From Streptomyces sp. NBC_01707 (GTDB taxonomy: Bacteria > Actinomycetota > Actinomycetes > Streptomycetales > Streptomycetaceae), in contig NZ_CP109190.1 in the NCBI RefSeq assembly GCF_041438805.1, positions 5,332,001 to 5,396,000 of the forward strand: 64,000 nucleotides of DNA, written 5' to 3'. This document shows positions 52,669-62,319 of the stretch, piece after piece. Within the stretch, counting starts at the first letter, position 1. Each line of letters opens with the position of its first letter. The notes beneath the pieces are model-generated. The model saw only the letters and a program-made list of their open reading frames with translations, made no database searches and was not told the origin of the DNA. The translations under genes were made by a program, and so were the position numbers.

Positions 52669-53469
52669 ATGCCGCCGTCCCAGAAGCGCGCCCGCCGCTA
52701 CGACCTCGTCCGGACCCGCACCGCCGTCCAGGCACAGTTCGCCCATGTCCGGGCGGCGGTAGGCACTCTGACGCCGGATCAGCTGGACCTGCCGACCCGG
52801 CTCGGTGAGTGGACGGTGCGCGACCTCGCCGCCCATCTGACGATGGCTGTCTCGAACGTCTGCCGGAACCTGGAGTTGCCGGAGCCGCCCGGCGAGAAGC
52901 CCGAGCTCACGCTGCTGGAGTGGCCTTTCTCGACCGCCGGGCGAGCCGGCAGGATCACCGATGACACCAAGGCGCTCGCCGCGGAACGTCCCGACCTCGA
53001 GGCGCTGTACGCGGAGGCCGCCGACCGGTTCGAGGCGGTGGTGCCGGGAGCGGCCGAGGACCGGTTGCTGCCCACCCGGGTGGGCGTGATGCGGCTGGGC
53101 GACTTCCTCGTCACCCGCACGGTGGAACTCGTCGTGCACACGGACGACCTGAACGCGGCGGCCGGGCTGGACATCCCGTACGACCGGCAGGCCCTTGCCG
53201 CCTGTACCCGGCTGCTCACGGACGCCCTCGCGGAGAAGGCACCCGGCGGTTCGGTCGAGGTGCGGGTCCCGCCGTTCTCGGTCGTCCAGTGCGTCCAGGG
53301 TCCGAAGCACACCCGCGGTACGCCGCCCAATGTCGTCGAGACCGATCCGCTGACCTGGATCCGGCTCGCCACCGGGCGTACGCAGTGGTCCCGGGCGCTC
53401 GACGAGGCGAAAGTCAGCGCGAGCGGTGAGCGGGCCGACCTGAGCGACCTGCTGCCGCTGCTCCGCTGA
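52669..53469 (+). CDS. maleylpyruvate-isomerase-family mycothiol-dependent enzyme
   Basis: A 266-residue protein with the MDMPI/DinB_2 N-terminal fold: LTPDQLDLPTRLGEWTVRDL followed by AAHLTMAVSN, where the His and neighbouring residues help bind metal, and RTVELVVHTDDLNAAAGLDI with the further ligands. The C-terminal part (about 180-266, ending WSRALDEAKVSASGERADLS) resembles the sterol-carrier-like domain. Actinobacterial members may use mycothiol; the substrate is unknown. ATG 52669 gives the natural start; upstream codons look random. Confidence 0.82.
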   Translation: MPPSQKRARRYDLVRTRTAVQAQFAHVRAAVGTLTPDQLDLPTRLGEWTVRDLAAHLTMAVSNVCRNLELPEPPGEKPELTLLEWPFSTAGRAGRITDDTKALAAERPDLEALYAEAADRFEAVVPGAAEDRLLPTRVGVMRLGDFLVTRTVELVVHTDDLNAAAGLDIPYDRQALAACTRLLTDALAEKAPGGSVEVRVPPFSVVQCVQGPKHTRGTPPNVVETDPLTWIRLATGRTQWSRALDEAKVSASGERADLSDLLPLLR

Positions 53470-53509
53470 CGGAAGACGGGGGAACCGGACCGGACCCTCG
53501 TCCCGTCAT

Positions 53510-54319
53510 ATGGCCATGTTCGGACAACGAATGACTGTCAGTGTCCTGGCTCTGCTCACCCTCGCCGCGTGCGGTACGGAGTCGGGGTCCGACGACGGCA
53601 GCGGCACCGTACGGACCGACCGGCCTGTCACCGGCGTCCACTGGAACGTCGATTCGGTGACGGTCGGAGGGAAGCGGACCGTGGCCCCGGGCGGCGCCCA
53701 CGTCACGATCACGCCCGACGGCAGGGCCACCGGGAACTTCGGCTGCAACCACTTCACCGCCCCGGTCCGCGTGGACGGCGACACGGTCACCGTGAAGCCG
53801 GCCACGACCACCGAGATGGGCTGCGAGAAGGATCTTCAGCGGTTCGAGCGGGCCCTGTCCCGCACGTTCAGCGGCAGACTCACCGCCGCAGCGGCGGAGA
53901 AGAGCCTGACGCTGACCACAGCGAAGGGCGACTCCATCGCCTTCACCTCGGAGCCTGCCGCCCCGCTCGTCGGTACCACCTGGACCGTCACCGCTCTGGT
54001 CTCCGGCTCGGCCGCCTCGTCGCTGCCCGCCGGTGCGGGGAAGAAGGCGCAGCTGCGCTTCGGCAAGGACGACTCCGTACAGGGCAGCCCCGGCTGCAAC
54101 CGGATCCGAGGCACCGCGACGGTCTCCGGCTCCGCCATCACGTTCGGCCGGATCAACGGCACCAGGACGATGTGCCCGGATCCGCAGATGAAGGTGGAAC
54201 GCGCGCTGCTCGCGATCCTGGACGGGAGGACGACGTACAGGATCGATCACCGCACGCTGACCCTCACCACGGCGGACGGTGAGGGTTTCAGCGCCGCGGC
54301 ACCCGCACCCGGGAAGTGA
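53510..54319 (+). CDS. META-domain lipoprotein (two META repeats)
   Basis: A 269-residue protein with signal and lipobox ending LTLAACG (Cys at 21). META/HslJ-like domain 1 spans about 38-130 (VTITPDGRATGNFGCNHFTA), domain 2 about 145-255 (AQLRFGKDDSVQGSPGCNRI). Both contain the G-CN motif, and ...TEMGCEKDLQRFERAL and RTMCPDPQMKVERALLA carry the paired Cys. HslJ-type proteins are exported and linked to novobiocin or heat-shock resistance in E. coli; in Streptomyces the role is unknown. It converges on the sulfatase gene with one base between stops. Confidence 0.85.
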   Translation: MAMFGQRMTVSVLALLTLAACGTESGSDDGSGTVRTDRPVTGVHWNVDSVTVGGKRTVAPGGAHVTITPDGRATGNFGCNHFTAPVRVDGDTVTVKPATTTEMGCEKDLQRFERALSRTFSGRLTAAAAEKSLTLTTAKGDSIAFTSEPAAPLVGTTWTVTALVSGSAASSLPAGAGKKAQLRFGKDDSVQGSPGCNRIRGTATVSGSAITFGRINGTRTMCPDPQMKVERALLAILDGRTTYRIDHRTLTLTTADGEGFSAAAPAPGK

Positions 54320-54320
54320 G

Positions 54321-55805
54321 TCAGGACCCCGTCGAGTACGGCAGCAGGCCCGCGTCCGTCCTCTCCCAGGACGCCCGCAGCTCGGCCAGCAGTTTCGGTT
54401 CGGCCTGCGCCCGGTCCGCCTGTTCCCGCTGGTCATGGGCGAGCTGGAACAGCTGGTCGGTCCCGCCCTTGCCCCGGTAGTACTTCCAGTCGCCGCGTCG
54501 CAGCGCCCGCTCCCCGCGTACCCGCCAGAACAGATCCCGCTCCCTCGGCTCCTCGCCTCTCAGCAGGTATCCGGCGAGGCTGATGCCGTCCAGCGGGTAC
54601 GCGGGGTCCGGCCGCGCGCCGCCGAGCTCCAGCAGCGTCGCGGTCCAGTCCGGCGAGAACACCGGCAGAGCGCTCACCTGGTGCGGGTCGATCCTGGCCG
54701 GCCAGCGCAGCACTGCCGGGACCCGGATCCCGCCCTCCTGCAGCGAGGACTTGTTGCCGGACAGCGGCCACTGGTACGAGAACCGCTCGCCGCCGTTGTC
54801 GCTGGCGAAGAAGACCAGCGTGTCCTCCTCCTGACCGGACCGCTCCAGTGCCTTCAGCACCTCGCCGACCGAGCGGTCCAGGTCCTCCACCATCTGCTTG
54901 TACTTCGCGACCGAGCCGCCGTCCGCGTGGAACAGCCCCGCCAGGCCCCCGGCCCTGATCCTGCGGACGATCTCGGCGCTCTCGGCCGTGTCGCCCTCCG
55001 CGATCCACGGCCAGTGCGGGGTGGTGAAGTTGAGATTGAGCAGCCACGGCTTGTCGTGGTCGCGCTGTACGTACTCGCTCGCGCGCTCGGTCAGGATCCG
55101 CGTGTAGTAGCGCAGGTCCTTGTACTCGGCGTCGCCCTCGTACAGGTCGTACTCGCCGCCGAGGCCGAGCTTGGAGTAGTACTCCAACGCCCCGCCGAAG
55201 TTCCCGAAGAACTCGTCCCAGCCGGACTTGGTGGGGCTGTAGTCCGGCAGATAGCCGCAGTGCCACTTGCCGATCAGCGCGGTGGCGTACCCGGCTTCGC
55301 GCAACAGTGAGGCGAGCGTCGGGTGCGTGGGTTCGAGACCCACCGACCGGTCCGCGATCGGCTCGGCGAGACCGCCCTTCGTACGGCCCGGGTAGCGCCC
55401 GGTGTAGAGGCTGAACCGGGTGGGGGAGCAGGTCGCGGAGCCGGAGTAGGCGTCCGTGAACCGCACGCCCTGACGGCCGAGACGGTCCAGGTTCGGGGTG
55501 TGGATGTGCGGGGAGCCGTACGAGGAGAGATCGGCCCAGCCGAGGTCGTCGCCGAGGATGAAGAGGATGTTGGGCCGCCGGGAGTGCTTGCCGCGGGCCG
55601 CCCGGAAGGGGCGCTCACGGACGGCCTCGGCCGGAGCGGCCACGGCCGATGAGACAGGCGTGGCGGCGGAGGCCGGGGTGGCGACAGCCGGGATTCCGAC
55701 TGCCGCGGTCGCGGCGGTGGCGCCGACGGCGGTCCCGAAGGCACGCCGGGTCAGAGGCATCGAATCCACATTTTCGTTCGAACTGCTTCGGTCGCGAGAA
55801 GGCAT
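54321..55805 (-). CDS. secreted sulfatase (Tat exported)
   Basis: A 494-residue arylsulfatase-type enzyme. The twin-arginine signal is in MPLTRRAFGTAVGATAATAA with an Ala-rich stretch; a start at Met16 would be enough. RRPNILFILGDDLGWADLSS carries the Asp-Asp metal ligands. CSPTRFSLYTGRYPG holds the CxPxR motif in which Cys becomes formylglycine. LIGKWHCGY and FFASDNGG supply Lys/His and Asp-Asn metal ligands. It hydrolyses sulfate esters outside the cell; substrate not known. ATG at 55805 is the upstream limit; the shorter start at 55760 is quite possible. Confidence 0.92.
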   Translation of the reverse strand: MPSRDRSSSNENVDSMPLTRRAFGTAVGATAATAAVGIPAVATPASAATPVSSAVAAPAEAVRERPFRAARGKHSRRPNILFILGDDLGWADLSSYGSPHIHTPNLDRLGRQGVRFTDAYSGSATCSPTRFSLYTGRYPGRTKGGLAEPIADRSVGLEPTHPTLASLLREAGYATALIGKWHCGYLPDYSPTKSGWDEFFGNFGGALEYYSKLGLGGEYDLYEGDAEYKDLRYYTRILTERASEYVQRDHDKPWLLNLNFTTPHWPWIAEGDTAESAEIVRRIRAGGLAGLFHADGGSVAKYKQMVEDLDRSVGEVLKALERSGQEEDTLVFFASDNGGERFSYQWPLSGNKSSLQEGGIRVPAVLRWPARIDPHQVSALPVFSPDWTATLLELGGARPDPAYPLDGISLAGYLLRGEEPRERDLFWRVRGERALRRGDWKYYRGKGGTDQLFQLAHDQREQADRAQAEPKLLAELRASWERTDAGLLPYSTGS

Positions 55806-56573
55806 GACTGCTCCAGGGCAGGGCTCGGCCGCACACGGCGGAGCGTCGGAGGGAGGACGCAGGGCCCGTCAGGCGTCACATGCGGACATGCGGACGCGCA
55901 CGCGGGTACGAGTGAGGGAATGCGGAAGTGGAGGGCGCCGCGAGGGCGGGCCCGGCGCCGTCAGCAGGCGCGCGTCGACGCGGTGCGCGTCATGGGAATC
56001 AGACGCAGCGACAGATGGCGCTCGCGACACGTCCCAGATCGACGTGGCGGCGCTCCACGAGCGTGACCGAACGGTCACCGAGAGGCTGCATGGGGCAGGA
56101 GCCTGCCAAGGGGTCATGCGCCTGTCAACGCCGGTCTCGCACTCCGGACGCCGACGCGTCGCGGACGGTGAATCCGCAGCCCGGGACAGCGCGATCCGAG
56201 ACCTGGACCGGTGCGATCCGCGAGCCGAGACATGGTGGCAGGGAAAGCCGCATACCGCCCCGTCGGCCATTCGTCCGGTGTGAGGCTCACCACGAAACGA
56301 GCGTTCGGCCAGCGCCTTCCCCGCCCCGTCGGCCGACTCGCCGAGCGTGCGCCCGGCCCTGCAGGCCTCGTGACACGCTCATGGCCGGAACCGGTCGGTA
56401 ACCCGCCGCCAGGCCGGGCCTCGACCGCTCCGCAGCCTGCCCGCAGCCGAGAGTCATCACTGTCCGTGACCCTTCGATCGGCCCCGGGAACGGTGTTCCG
56501 GCGCCGTTCCCAGGTGCTCCGGCGAGGTGTCCCCAATTCGGACCAGTGGTCGATCTCGCCTACACTCGGTGGC
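55806..56573. other. no supported gene upstream of purF
   Basis: This 768-base stretch has overlapping frames on both strands, none with a ribosome site and consistent GC3 bias. A minus-strand frame containing RFVVSLTPDEWPTGRYAAFP (near 56220-56300) looks somewhat protein-like but overlaps the purF promoter. The last 40 bases contain the purF promoter. Confidence 0.4.
56537..56566 (+). promoter_or_regulatory. candidate purF promoter for a leaderless transcript
   Basis: TTCGGA (56537-56542) and TACACT (56561-56566) are separated by 18 bases. The -10 ends seven bases before the GTG start of purF at 56574, so transcription would begin at or next to the start codon. No ribosome site precedes this GTG. 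Confidence 0.55.
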
Positions 56574-58100
56574 GTGCCCCGTGGTGATGGACGACTCAAC
56601 CACGACCTGCTCCCCGGAGAGAAAGGCCCCCAGGACGCTTGTGGCGTCTTCGGTGTCTGGGCTCCGGGTGAAGAGGTCGCCAAGCTCACCTATTTCGGAC
56701 TGTATGCCCTGCAGCACCGTGGACAGGAGTCCGCGGGCATCGCAGTGAGCAACGGGTCCCAGATCCTGGTCTTCAAGGACATGGGACTGGTCTCGCAGGT
56801 CTTCGACGAAACGTCTCTGGGATCTCTCCAGGGCCATATCGCGGTCGGTCATGCCCGCTACTCCACCACCGGTGCCTCGGTGTGGGAGAACGCGCAGCCG
56901 ACGTTCCGTGCGACCGCGCACGGCTCGATCGCCCTGGGTCACAACGGCAACCTGGTCAATACGGCCCAGCTCGCCGAGATGGTCGCCGACCTTCCCCGCA
57001 AGGACGGTCGCGCCACCCAGGTCGCCGCGACGAACGACACCGACCTGGTGACCGCTCTGCTCGCCGGCCAGACCGACGACGACGGCAAGCCGCTCACCAT
57101 CGAGGAGGCTGCCGGCAAGGTGCTTCCCGATGTGAAGGGCGCCTTCTCGCTCGTCTTCATGGACGAGCACACCCTCTACGCCGCCCGCGACCCGCAGGGC
57201 ATCCGCCCGCTGGTCCTCGGCCGGCTGGAGCGCGGCTGGGTGGTGGCATCGGAATCCGCCGCCCTCGACATCTGCGGCGCCAGCTTCGTCCGCGAGATCG
57301 AGCCGGGCGAACTCGTCGCCATCGACGAGAACGGTCTGCGCACTTCGCGGTTCGCTGAAGCGAAGCCCAAGGGCTGTGTCTTCGAGTACGTCTACCTGGC
57401 CCGCCCCGACACCGACATCGCCGGGCGGAACGTGTACCTCTCCCGCGTGGAGATGGGCCGCAAGCTGGCCGCCGAGGCCCCGGTCGAGGCCGATCTGGTC
57501 ATAGCGACACCGGAGTCCGGCACCCCCGCCGCCATCGGTTACGCGGAGGCCAGCGGCATCCCGTTCGGTGCCGGTCTGGTCAAGAACGCTTACGTCGGCC
57601 GGACCTTCATCCAGCCGTCCCAGACCATTCGCCAGCTGGGTATCCGCCTCAAGCTGAACCCGCTCAAGGAAGTCATCAAGGGCAAGCGCCTGGTGGTCGT
57701 CGACGACTCGATCGTCCGCGGCAACACGCAGCGCGCACTGGTCCGGATGCTCCGTGAGGCCGGCGCCGCCGAGATCCACATCCGGATCTCGTCCCCGCCG
57801 GTGAAGTGGCCCTGCTTCTTCGGTATCGACTTCGCGACCCGCGCCGAGCTGATCGCCAACGGCATGTCCGTCGACGAGATCTGCACGTCGATGGGGGCCG
57901 ACTCGCTCGCGTACATCTCGCTCGACGCGATGATCGAAGCGACGACGATCGCCAAGCCGAACCTGTGCCGTGCCTGCTTCGACGGCGAGTACCCGATGGA
58001 GCTCCCGGACCCGGAGCTGCTCGGCAAGCAGCTGCTGGAGACCGAGCTGGCGGCGGGCCCCGCGGCCACCGCCGCGGCCGACGCCCTGCGTCGTCCGTGA
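56574..58100 (+). CDS. purF: amidophosphoribosyltransferase
   Basis: A 508-residue enzyme, first step of purine synthesis. A propeptide of 22 residues precedes Cys23 (QDACGVFGVWAPGEE), the N-terminal nucleophile after processing. The glutaminase domain has HVGHARYSTTG-like HIAVGHARYSTTGASVWENA and HNGNL; the PRTase domain has RLVVVDDSIVRGNTQRAL (PRPP loop). Cys residues CFFGID and CRACFDGEYPMELPD fit the iron-sulfur type. The GTG at 56574 has no ribosome site. The purM gene starts 59 bases later. Confidence 0.97.
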   Translation: MPRGDGRLNHDLLPGEKGPQDACGVFGVWAPGEEVAKLTYFGLYALQHRGQESAGIAVSNGSQILVFKDMGLVSQVFDETSLGSLQGHIAVGHARYSTTGASVWENAQPTFRATAHGSIALGHNGNLVNTAQLAEMVADLPRKDGRATQVAATNDTDLVTALLAGQTDDDGKPLTIEEAAGKVLPDVKGAFSLVFMDEHTLYAARDPQGIRPLVLGRLERGWVVASESAALDICGASFVREIEPGELVAIDENGLRTSRFAEAKPKGCVFEYVYLARPDTDIAGRNVYLSRVEMGRKLAAEAPVEADLVIATPESGTPAAIGYAEASGIPFGAGLVKNAYVGRTFIQPSQTIRQLGIRLKLNPLKEVIKGKRLVVVDDSIVRGNTQRALVRMLREAGAAEIHIRISSPPVKWPCFFGIDFATRAELIANGMSVDEICTSMGADSLAYISLDAMIEATTIAKPNLCRACFDGEYPMELPDPELLGKQLLETELAAGPAATAAADALRRP

Positions 58101-58159
58101 CCGGCCAGGCACCCAGCCCTGCCACCAGCCCCGTATTTCCACACGAAAGATCCCAGGCA

Positions 58160-59227
58160 ATGTCTGAGACAACAGGTGCTTCCTACGCGGCAGCGGGCGT
58201 CGACATCGAGGCCGGTGACCGTGCCGTCGAGCTCATGAAGGAGTGGGTGAAGAAGACGCGGCGCCCCGAGGTCCTCGGCGGCCTCGGCGGTTTCGCCGGC
58301 CTCTTCGACGCCTCGGCGCTCAAGCGTTACGAGCGTCCGCTCCTCGCCTCCGCCACCGACGGCGTCGGCACGAAGGTCGACCTCGCCCGCCAGATGGGCG
58401 TGTACGACACCATCGGTCACGACCTCGTCGGCATGGTCGTCGACGACCTGGTCGTCTGCGGCGCCGAGCCGCTCTTCATGACCGACTACATCTGCGTCGG
58501 CAAGGTGCATCCCGAGCGTGTCGCGTCCATCGTGAAGGGCATCGCCGAGGGCTGTGTCCTGGCGGGCTGCGCCCTGGTCGGCGGCGAGACCGCCGAGCAC
58601 CCGGGACTGCTCGGCCCCGATGACTTCGATGTCGCCGGTGCCGGTACGGGCGTGGTCGAGGCCGACCGGCTGCTCGGCCCGGACCGTATCCGTAAGGGTG
58701 ACGCGGTCATCGCGATGGCGTCGTCCGGACTTCACTCCAACGGGTACTCGCTCGTCCGCCACGTCGTCTTCGACCGGGCCGGCTGGGCGCTGGACCGCGA
58801 CGTCGAGGAGTTCGGCCGCACGCTCGGCGAGGAGCTCCTGGAGCCCACCAAGATCTACTCGCTGGACTGCCTGGCACTGACCCGTACGACCGAGGTGCAC
58901 GGCTTCAGCCACGTCACCGGCGGCGGCCTCGCCAACAACCTCGCCCGGGTCATCCCGGACGGGCTGCACGCCACGGTCGACCGCTCCACCTGGACGCCCG
59001 GCGCGGTCTTCGACCTGGTCGGCAAGGCCGGTCAGGTCGAGCAGCTGGAGCTGGAGAAGACGCTCAACATGGGTGTCGGCATGATCGCGATCGTCCCCGC
59101 GGAATCGGTGGACGTCGCGCTCACGACGCTGGCCGACCGCGGAGTCGACTCCTGGGTCGCCGGCGAGATCACGGATCGTGGCACGCACACGACGGGTGCC
59201 GAGCTCACGGGTTCGTACGCGCGGTAG
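58160..59227 (+). CDS. purM: phosphoribosylformylglycinamidine cyclo-ligase (AIR synthase)
   Basis: A 355-residue ATP-dependent enzyme that closes the imidazole ring. YAAAGVDIEAGDRAVELMKE, LLASATDGVGTKVDLARQMG, GMVVDDLVVCGAEPLFMTDY, GGETAEHPG and SSGLHSNGYSLVR are hallmark motifs. ATG 58160 with CAGG upstream. It follows purF in the same direction and is probably cotranscribed. Confidence 0.98.
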   Translation: MSETTGASYAAAGVDIEAGDRAVELMKEWVKKTRRPEVLGGLGGFAGLFDASALKRYERPLLASATDGVGTKVDLARQMGVYDTIGHDLVGMVVDDLVVCGAEPLFMTDYICVGKVHPERVASIVKGIAEGCVLAGCALVGGETAEHPGLLGPDDFDVAGAGTGVVEADRLLGPDRIRKGDAVIAMASSGLHSNGYSLVRHVVFDRAGWALDRDVEEFGRTLGEELLEPTKIYSLDCLALTRTTEVHGFSHVTGGGLANNLARVIPDGLHATVDRSTWTPGAVFDLVGKAGQVEQLELEKTLNMGVGMIAIVPAESVDVALTTLADRGVDSWVAGEITDRGTHTTGAELTGSYAR

Positions 59228-59341
59228 GCGGGCGGGGCAGGACACATCGGAGCCGTCCGGTGCCGTTCTGCCCTCCATCGCCGGACGTCCCGGGAACGAC
59301 CGCATCCCGGCCCGGCACGGTCAGCCGGATCCGGGCAGCAC

Positions 59342-59379
59342 AAAACCCGGTCCGGGCGAGCCCGAACCGGGTTGTTGTG
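59342..59379. terminator. bidirectional terminator between purM and the DUF3073 gene
   Basis: An interrupted inverted repeat: AACCCGG with TCCGGGC pairs to GCCCG and ACCGGGTT, flanked by CAAA and TTGTTG. It lies between the converging purM and DUF3073 genes. Confidence 0.75.
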
Positions 59380-59390
59380 TCAGCGCGAGG

Positions 59391-59648
59391 TCAAGCGCCG
59401 CGGCGCTGTGACGACGGACCGGACTGATCGTCCTCGTCCTCGTCCTCGTCGTCGTTGTACAGATCCGCGTACTGTGCGTACGGGTCATCTTCCTCGTCGT
59501 CGTCCTCGAACGGCTCTGCGTTCGGTGGTTGACTCGAAGGCGATGCGCCCAGCTCATTGGCCAGACGCGACAGGTCAGTCCCGCCGCTGCTGTACTTCAG
59601 CTGGCGGGCGACCTTTGTCTGCTTGGCCTTTGCCCGGCCGCGCCCCAT
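59391..59648 (-). CDS. DUF3073 family protein
   Basis: An 85-residue protein. MGRGRAKAKQTKVARQLKYS and SGGTDLSRLANELGAS are the conserved DUF3073 N-terminus. The rest is very acidic (EDDDEEDDPYAQYADLYNDD and DEDEDEDD). Highly basic head and acidic tail suggest an RNA- or ribosome-associated role, but none is established. ATG 59648 has GAGGGGG eight bases upstream. Found next to purM throughout actinobacteria. Confidence 0.92.
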   Translation of the reverse strand: MGRGRAKAKQTKVARQLKYSSGGTDLSRLANELGASPSSQPPNAEPFEDDDEEDDPYAQYADLYNDDEDEDEDDQSGPSSQRRGA

Positions 59649-59873
59649 GGCTCGACCCCCTCGGTGACGGGGCTCGACGGCCCCAGAGTCTTGACACGCG
59701 TTCATGTTTCAGGACGGACTCTCGGCAGAGAGACCGTGCCCGTAGGGCTTTAACGGTACCTGCTTCCGTGGCCATACGGTACGCCGCCCGCATCACAGGC
59801 CCCGGAACAGGACCAGCAAGAAGCCCCGTCCTCGCTGGTCAACTGCGATTTTAACCTCTTCTTGGCATGCGAC

Positions 59874-59911
59874 CCGCCGACCGGCGTGAGTCTTGTCTCG
59901 CCGGTCGGCGG
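59874..59911. terminator. terminator after vdh
   Basis: CCGCCGACCGGCG (59874-59886) and its perfect complement (59899-59911) form a 13-bp stem with a 12-base loop, 74 bases past the stop of the minus-strand vdh gene. I see no gene in 59649-59984. Confidence 0.75.
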
Positions 59912-59984
59912 ATCGGTGGGCCGTGGAGCGCCGAGGTACGGGGAAGACGCCTGGTGAGGCCACCGCGACCCTCGGTGACGGATG

Positions 59985-61067
59985 TCAGCGGCGGCGGGCC
60001 TCGGCCATCCGCTGCTCGGCGATCCGGTCGGCCGCCGCGGCCGGCGGAATGCCGTCATCCTTCGCACGTGCGAATATGGCGAGCGTGGTGTCGAAGATCT
60101 TCGACGCCTTCGCCTTGCACCGGTCGAAGTCGAAGCCGTGCAGTTCGTCGGCGACCTGGATGACACCGCCCGCGTTCACCACGTAGTCGGGGGCGTAGAG
60201 GATCGAACGATCCGCGAGGTCCTTCTCGACACCCGGGTGCGCGAGCTGGTTGTTGGCCGCACCGCACACCACCTTGGCCGTGAGCACCGGAACGGTGTCG
60301 TCGTTCAGCGCGCCGCCGAGCGCGCAAGGGGCGTAGATGTCGAGGCCCTCGGTGCGGATCAGCGTGGCGGTGTCGGCGGCGACCGTGACCTCGGGGTGGG
60401 CCTCGGTGATCCGGCGTACCGACTCGTCACGTACGTCCGTGATGACGACCTCGGCGCCGTCCTTCAGCAGATGCTCGACGAGGTGGCGGCCGACCTTGCC
60501 GACGCCCGCGACCCCCACTTTCCGGCCACGCAGCGTCGGGTCGCCCCAGAGGTGCTGGGCCGAGGCCCGCATGCCCTGGAAGACGCCGAAGGCGGTGAGG
60601 ACGGAGGAGTCGCCGGCGCCACCGTTCTCCGGGGAGCGACCGGTGGTCCACCGGCACTCGCGGGCGACGACGTCCATGTCGGCGACGTAGGTGCCGACGT
60701 CGCAGGCGGTCACGTAGCGCCCGCCGAGCGAGGCCACGAACCGGCCGTAGGCCAGCAGCAGTTCCTCGGTCTTGATCTTCTCGGGGTCGCCGATGATGAC
60801 GGCCTTGCCGCCGCCGTGGTCGAGACCGGCCATGGCGTTCTTGTACGACATGCCGCGCGCCAGGTTCAGCGCATCCGAGACGGCCTCCTCCTCGGAGGCG
60901 TACGGATAGAAGCGGGTGCCGCCGAGGGCCGGGCCCAGGGCGGTGGAGTGGATGGCGATGACGGCCTTGAGGCCGCTGGCACGGTCCTGGCAGAGCACGA
61001 CTTGCTCGTGGCCCCCCTGATCCGAGTGGAACAGGGTGTGCAGGACGCCGTCGGTCACATCGGTCAC
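59985..61067 (-). CDS. vdh: valine (branched-chain) dehydrogenase
   Basis: A 360-residue Glu/Leu/Phe/Val dehydrogenase. [20 protein letters not shown] holds the catalytic Lys and substrate loop; [20 protein letters not shown] is the NAD-binding Rossmann motif; [10 protein letters not shown] and [20 protein letters not shown] follow. It oxidatively deaminates valine, leucine and isoleucine, feeding acyl-CoA precursors for macrolides in Streptomyces. The GTG at 61067 with GGGAG upstream gives the conserved start [16 protein letters not shown]. It is divergent from the gene at 61243 and ends before a hairpin. Confidence 0.95.
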   Translation of the reverse strand: MTDVTDGVLHTLFHSDQGGHEQVVLCQDRASGLKAVIAIHSTALGPALGGTRFYPYASEEEAVSDALNLARGMSYKNAMAGLDHGGGKAVIIGDPEKIKTEELLLAYGRFVASLGGRYVTACDVGTYVADMDVVARECRWTTGRSPENGGAGDSSVLTAFGVFQGMRASAQHLWGDPTLRGRKVGVAGVGKVGRHLVEHLLKDGAEVVITDVRDESVRRITEAHPEVTVAADTATLIRTEGLDIYAPCALGGALNDDTVPVLTAKVVCGAANNQLAHPGVEKDLADRSILYAPDYVVNAGGVIQVADELHGFDFDRCKAKASKIFDTTLAIFARAKDDGIPPAAAADRIAEQRMAEARRR

Positions 61068-61242
61068 TGTGGTGACTCCCAAGTACGAAGCGGCGGGGAC
61101 CCTCCTGAAGGTGGGGAGGGCCACGGAACGACCGGCACGGTCGGTCCGACTGGGCAAGAGCGTAAGTCCTGCGCGGACGTAGATCTGTTCCAGTGCCGAG
61201 GATCACCCCCCGGCGGAGTACGGGCGTGACACGATTTGCTGC

Positions 61243-62088
61243 ATGTCGGTGGTGTCTTCGGTGCTCGTCCCTTACGCGTCCTACCTCCGGGTGTACGAAC
61301 CGCTGGCGGCCTTCCCGGAGCCGGAACGCACCCACTGGGCCCGGTATGCGGGGCGCGCCCGCATCCCCACGGCCCAGGACGAACTGCGCCGTTCGCTGGC
61401 GGACTTGGTGGCCACTCCACCGGTCGGGGTGCCGGCGCACGAGAGCGCGGACGCGTTCGTCGCCGAGGTGAACGGTGTGGTCTGCGTCTGTCCGTGGCGG
61501 ACCCGGCTGCGCGGCTGGCTGGCACTGGGGGAGCTGGCGGAGATGTTCCCGGATCCGGTGCTCGACGCGGTGCTGCCGCCGGTGGTGCGCGGGCAGGCGG
61601 TCGCGGACCACGAGCGGTGGGCGGAGCGCAATCCGGACGCCCGGCCGTGGATTCGAACCGCGGTGTGGCAGGTCCCGGTGCGGTGGTTCGTCCTCTTCGC
61701 CGACGAGGAGCGCGAGCACACCGGGGCGGACGCGGACGGGGGAGCGCCGGTGCTGCGTTACCGGACTCCGATGGTGCAGGCGCGGCGCCGGCTGGCCCGG
61801 GCGCTGAAGACGCTGCGGGAGAGCGTCGACGAGGGTCCGCTGACCGAGGGGCTGGTGGACGTCGGGCGCTGGCTGGAGGAGTTCCATCCGCGTGCGCTGG
61901 TCGAGCTGGATTACGGCGGCCTGGTGCACGCGCTGTCGGCGAAGCAGCTCGCCGAGGACCGGTCGGCCCTGGATGTCGCCGAGGGCATCGCGGCACTGCA
62001 GGCCGGTGACTCCGAGGGCGCGGGCGAGGCGTACGGGCGGCTGGCCGAGCGCTGGCGAGCCGTGAGGGACCGTCAGTTCGCCAACTGA
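61243..62088 (+). CDS. conserved actinobacterial protein, unknown function
   Basis: A 281-residue, mostly helical protein: MSVVSSVLVPYASYLRVYEP, HWARYAGRARIPTAQDELRR, QVPVRWFVLFADEEREH and RRRLARALKTLRESVDEGPL. I recall it as a conserved neighbour between vdh and bldC in Streptomyces without a named function. There is no signal peptide, membrane helix or catalytic motif. No clear ribosome site precedes the ATG at 61243. Two hairpins at 62279-62319 may end it. Confidence 0.82.
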   Translation: MSVVSSVLVPYASYLRVYEPLAAFPEPERTHWARYAGRARIPTAQDELRRSLADLVATPPVGVPAHESADAFVAEVNGVVCVCPWRTRLRGWLALGELAEMFPDPVLDAVLPPVVRGQAVADHERWAERNPDARPWIRTAVWQVPVRWFVLFADEEREHTGADADGGAPVLRYRTPMVQARRRLARALKTLRESVDEGPLTEGLVDVGRWLEEFHPRALVELDYGGLVHALSAKQLAEDRSALDVAEGIAALQAGDSEGAGEAYGRLAERWRAVRDRQFAN

Positions 62089-62278
62089 TTCCTGCCGATC
62101 CGAGCAGGCCTTGAACCGTTGTCCCGTGTGACGCGTGAGAGCGGTGGGAGCGAAGGGGCGGGAACGTACTCCAGTGGCTCCAGGACCTACGTCCCGAACC
62201 GGGCCTTTGCCTCAAGGGTGACGGATAGCACTAACTGGGCCCTTGCGCCCTTCCCTACTCCTCGTGCCAAAATAGGAC

Positions 62279-62319
62279 AAGGAGTCCGGGGAGGACTCCT
62301 TCCGCCCAAGTATGGGCGG
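62279..62319. terminator. tandem hairpins between the 61243 gene and bldC
   Basis: AAGGAGTCC/GGACTCCTT (62279-62287 and 62293-62301) and CCGCCC/GGGCGG (62302-62307 and 62314-62319) abut. They could end the upstream gene or structure a bldC leader. The rest of 62089-62625 has one short 50-codon frame (62340-62492) without a ribosome site and a 7-bp inverted repeat GAACCGA/TCGGTTC just before the bldC ribosome site (62589-62608). Confidence 0.5.

Noticed and set aside
55928..56689. Genes on either strand between the sulfatase and purF
   Set aside because: Frames overlap each other and the purF start, lack ribosome sites, and show weak codon bias.
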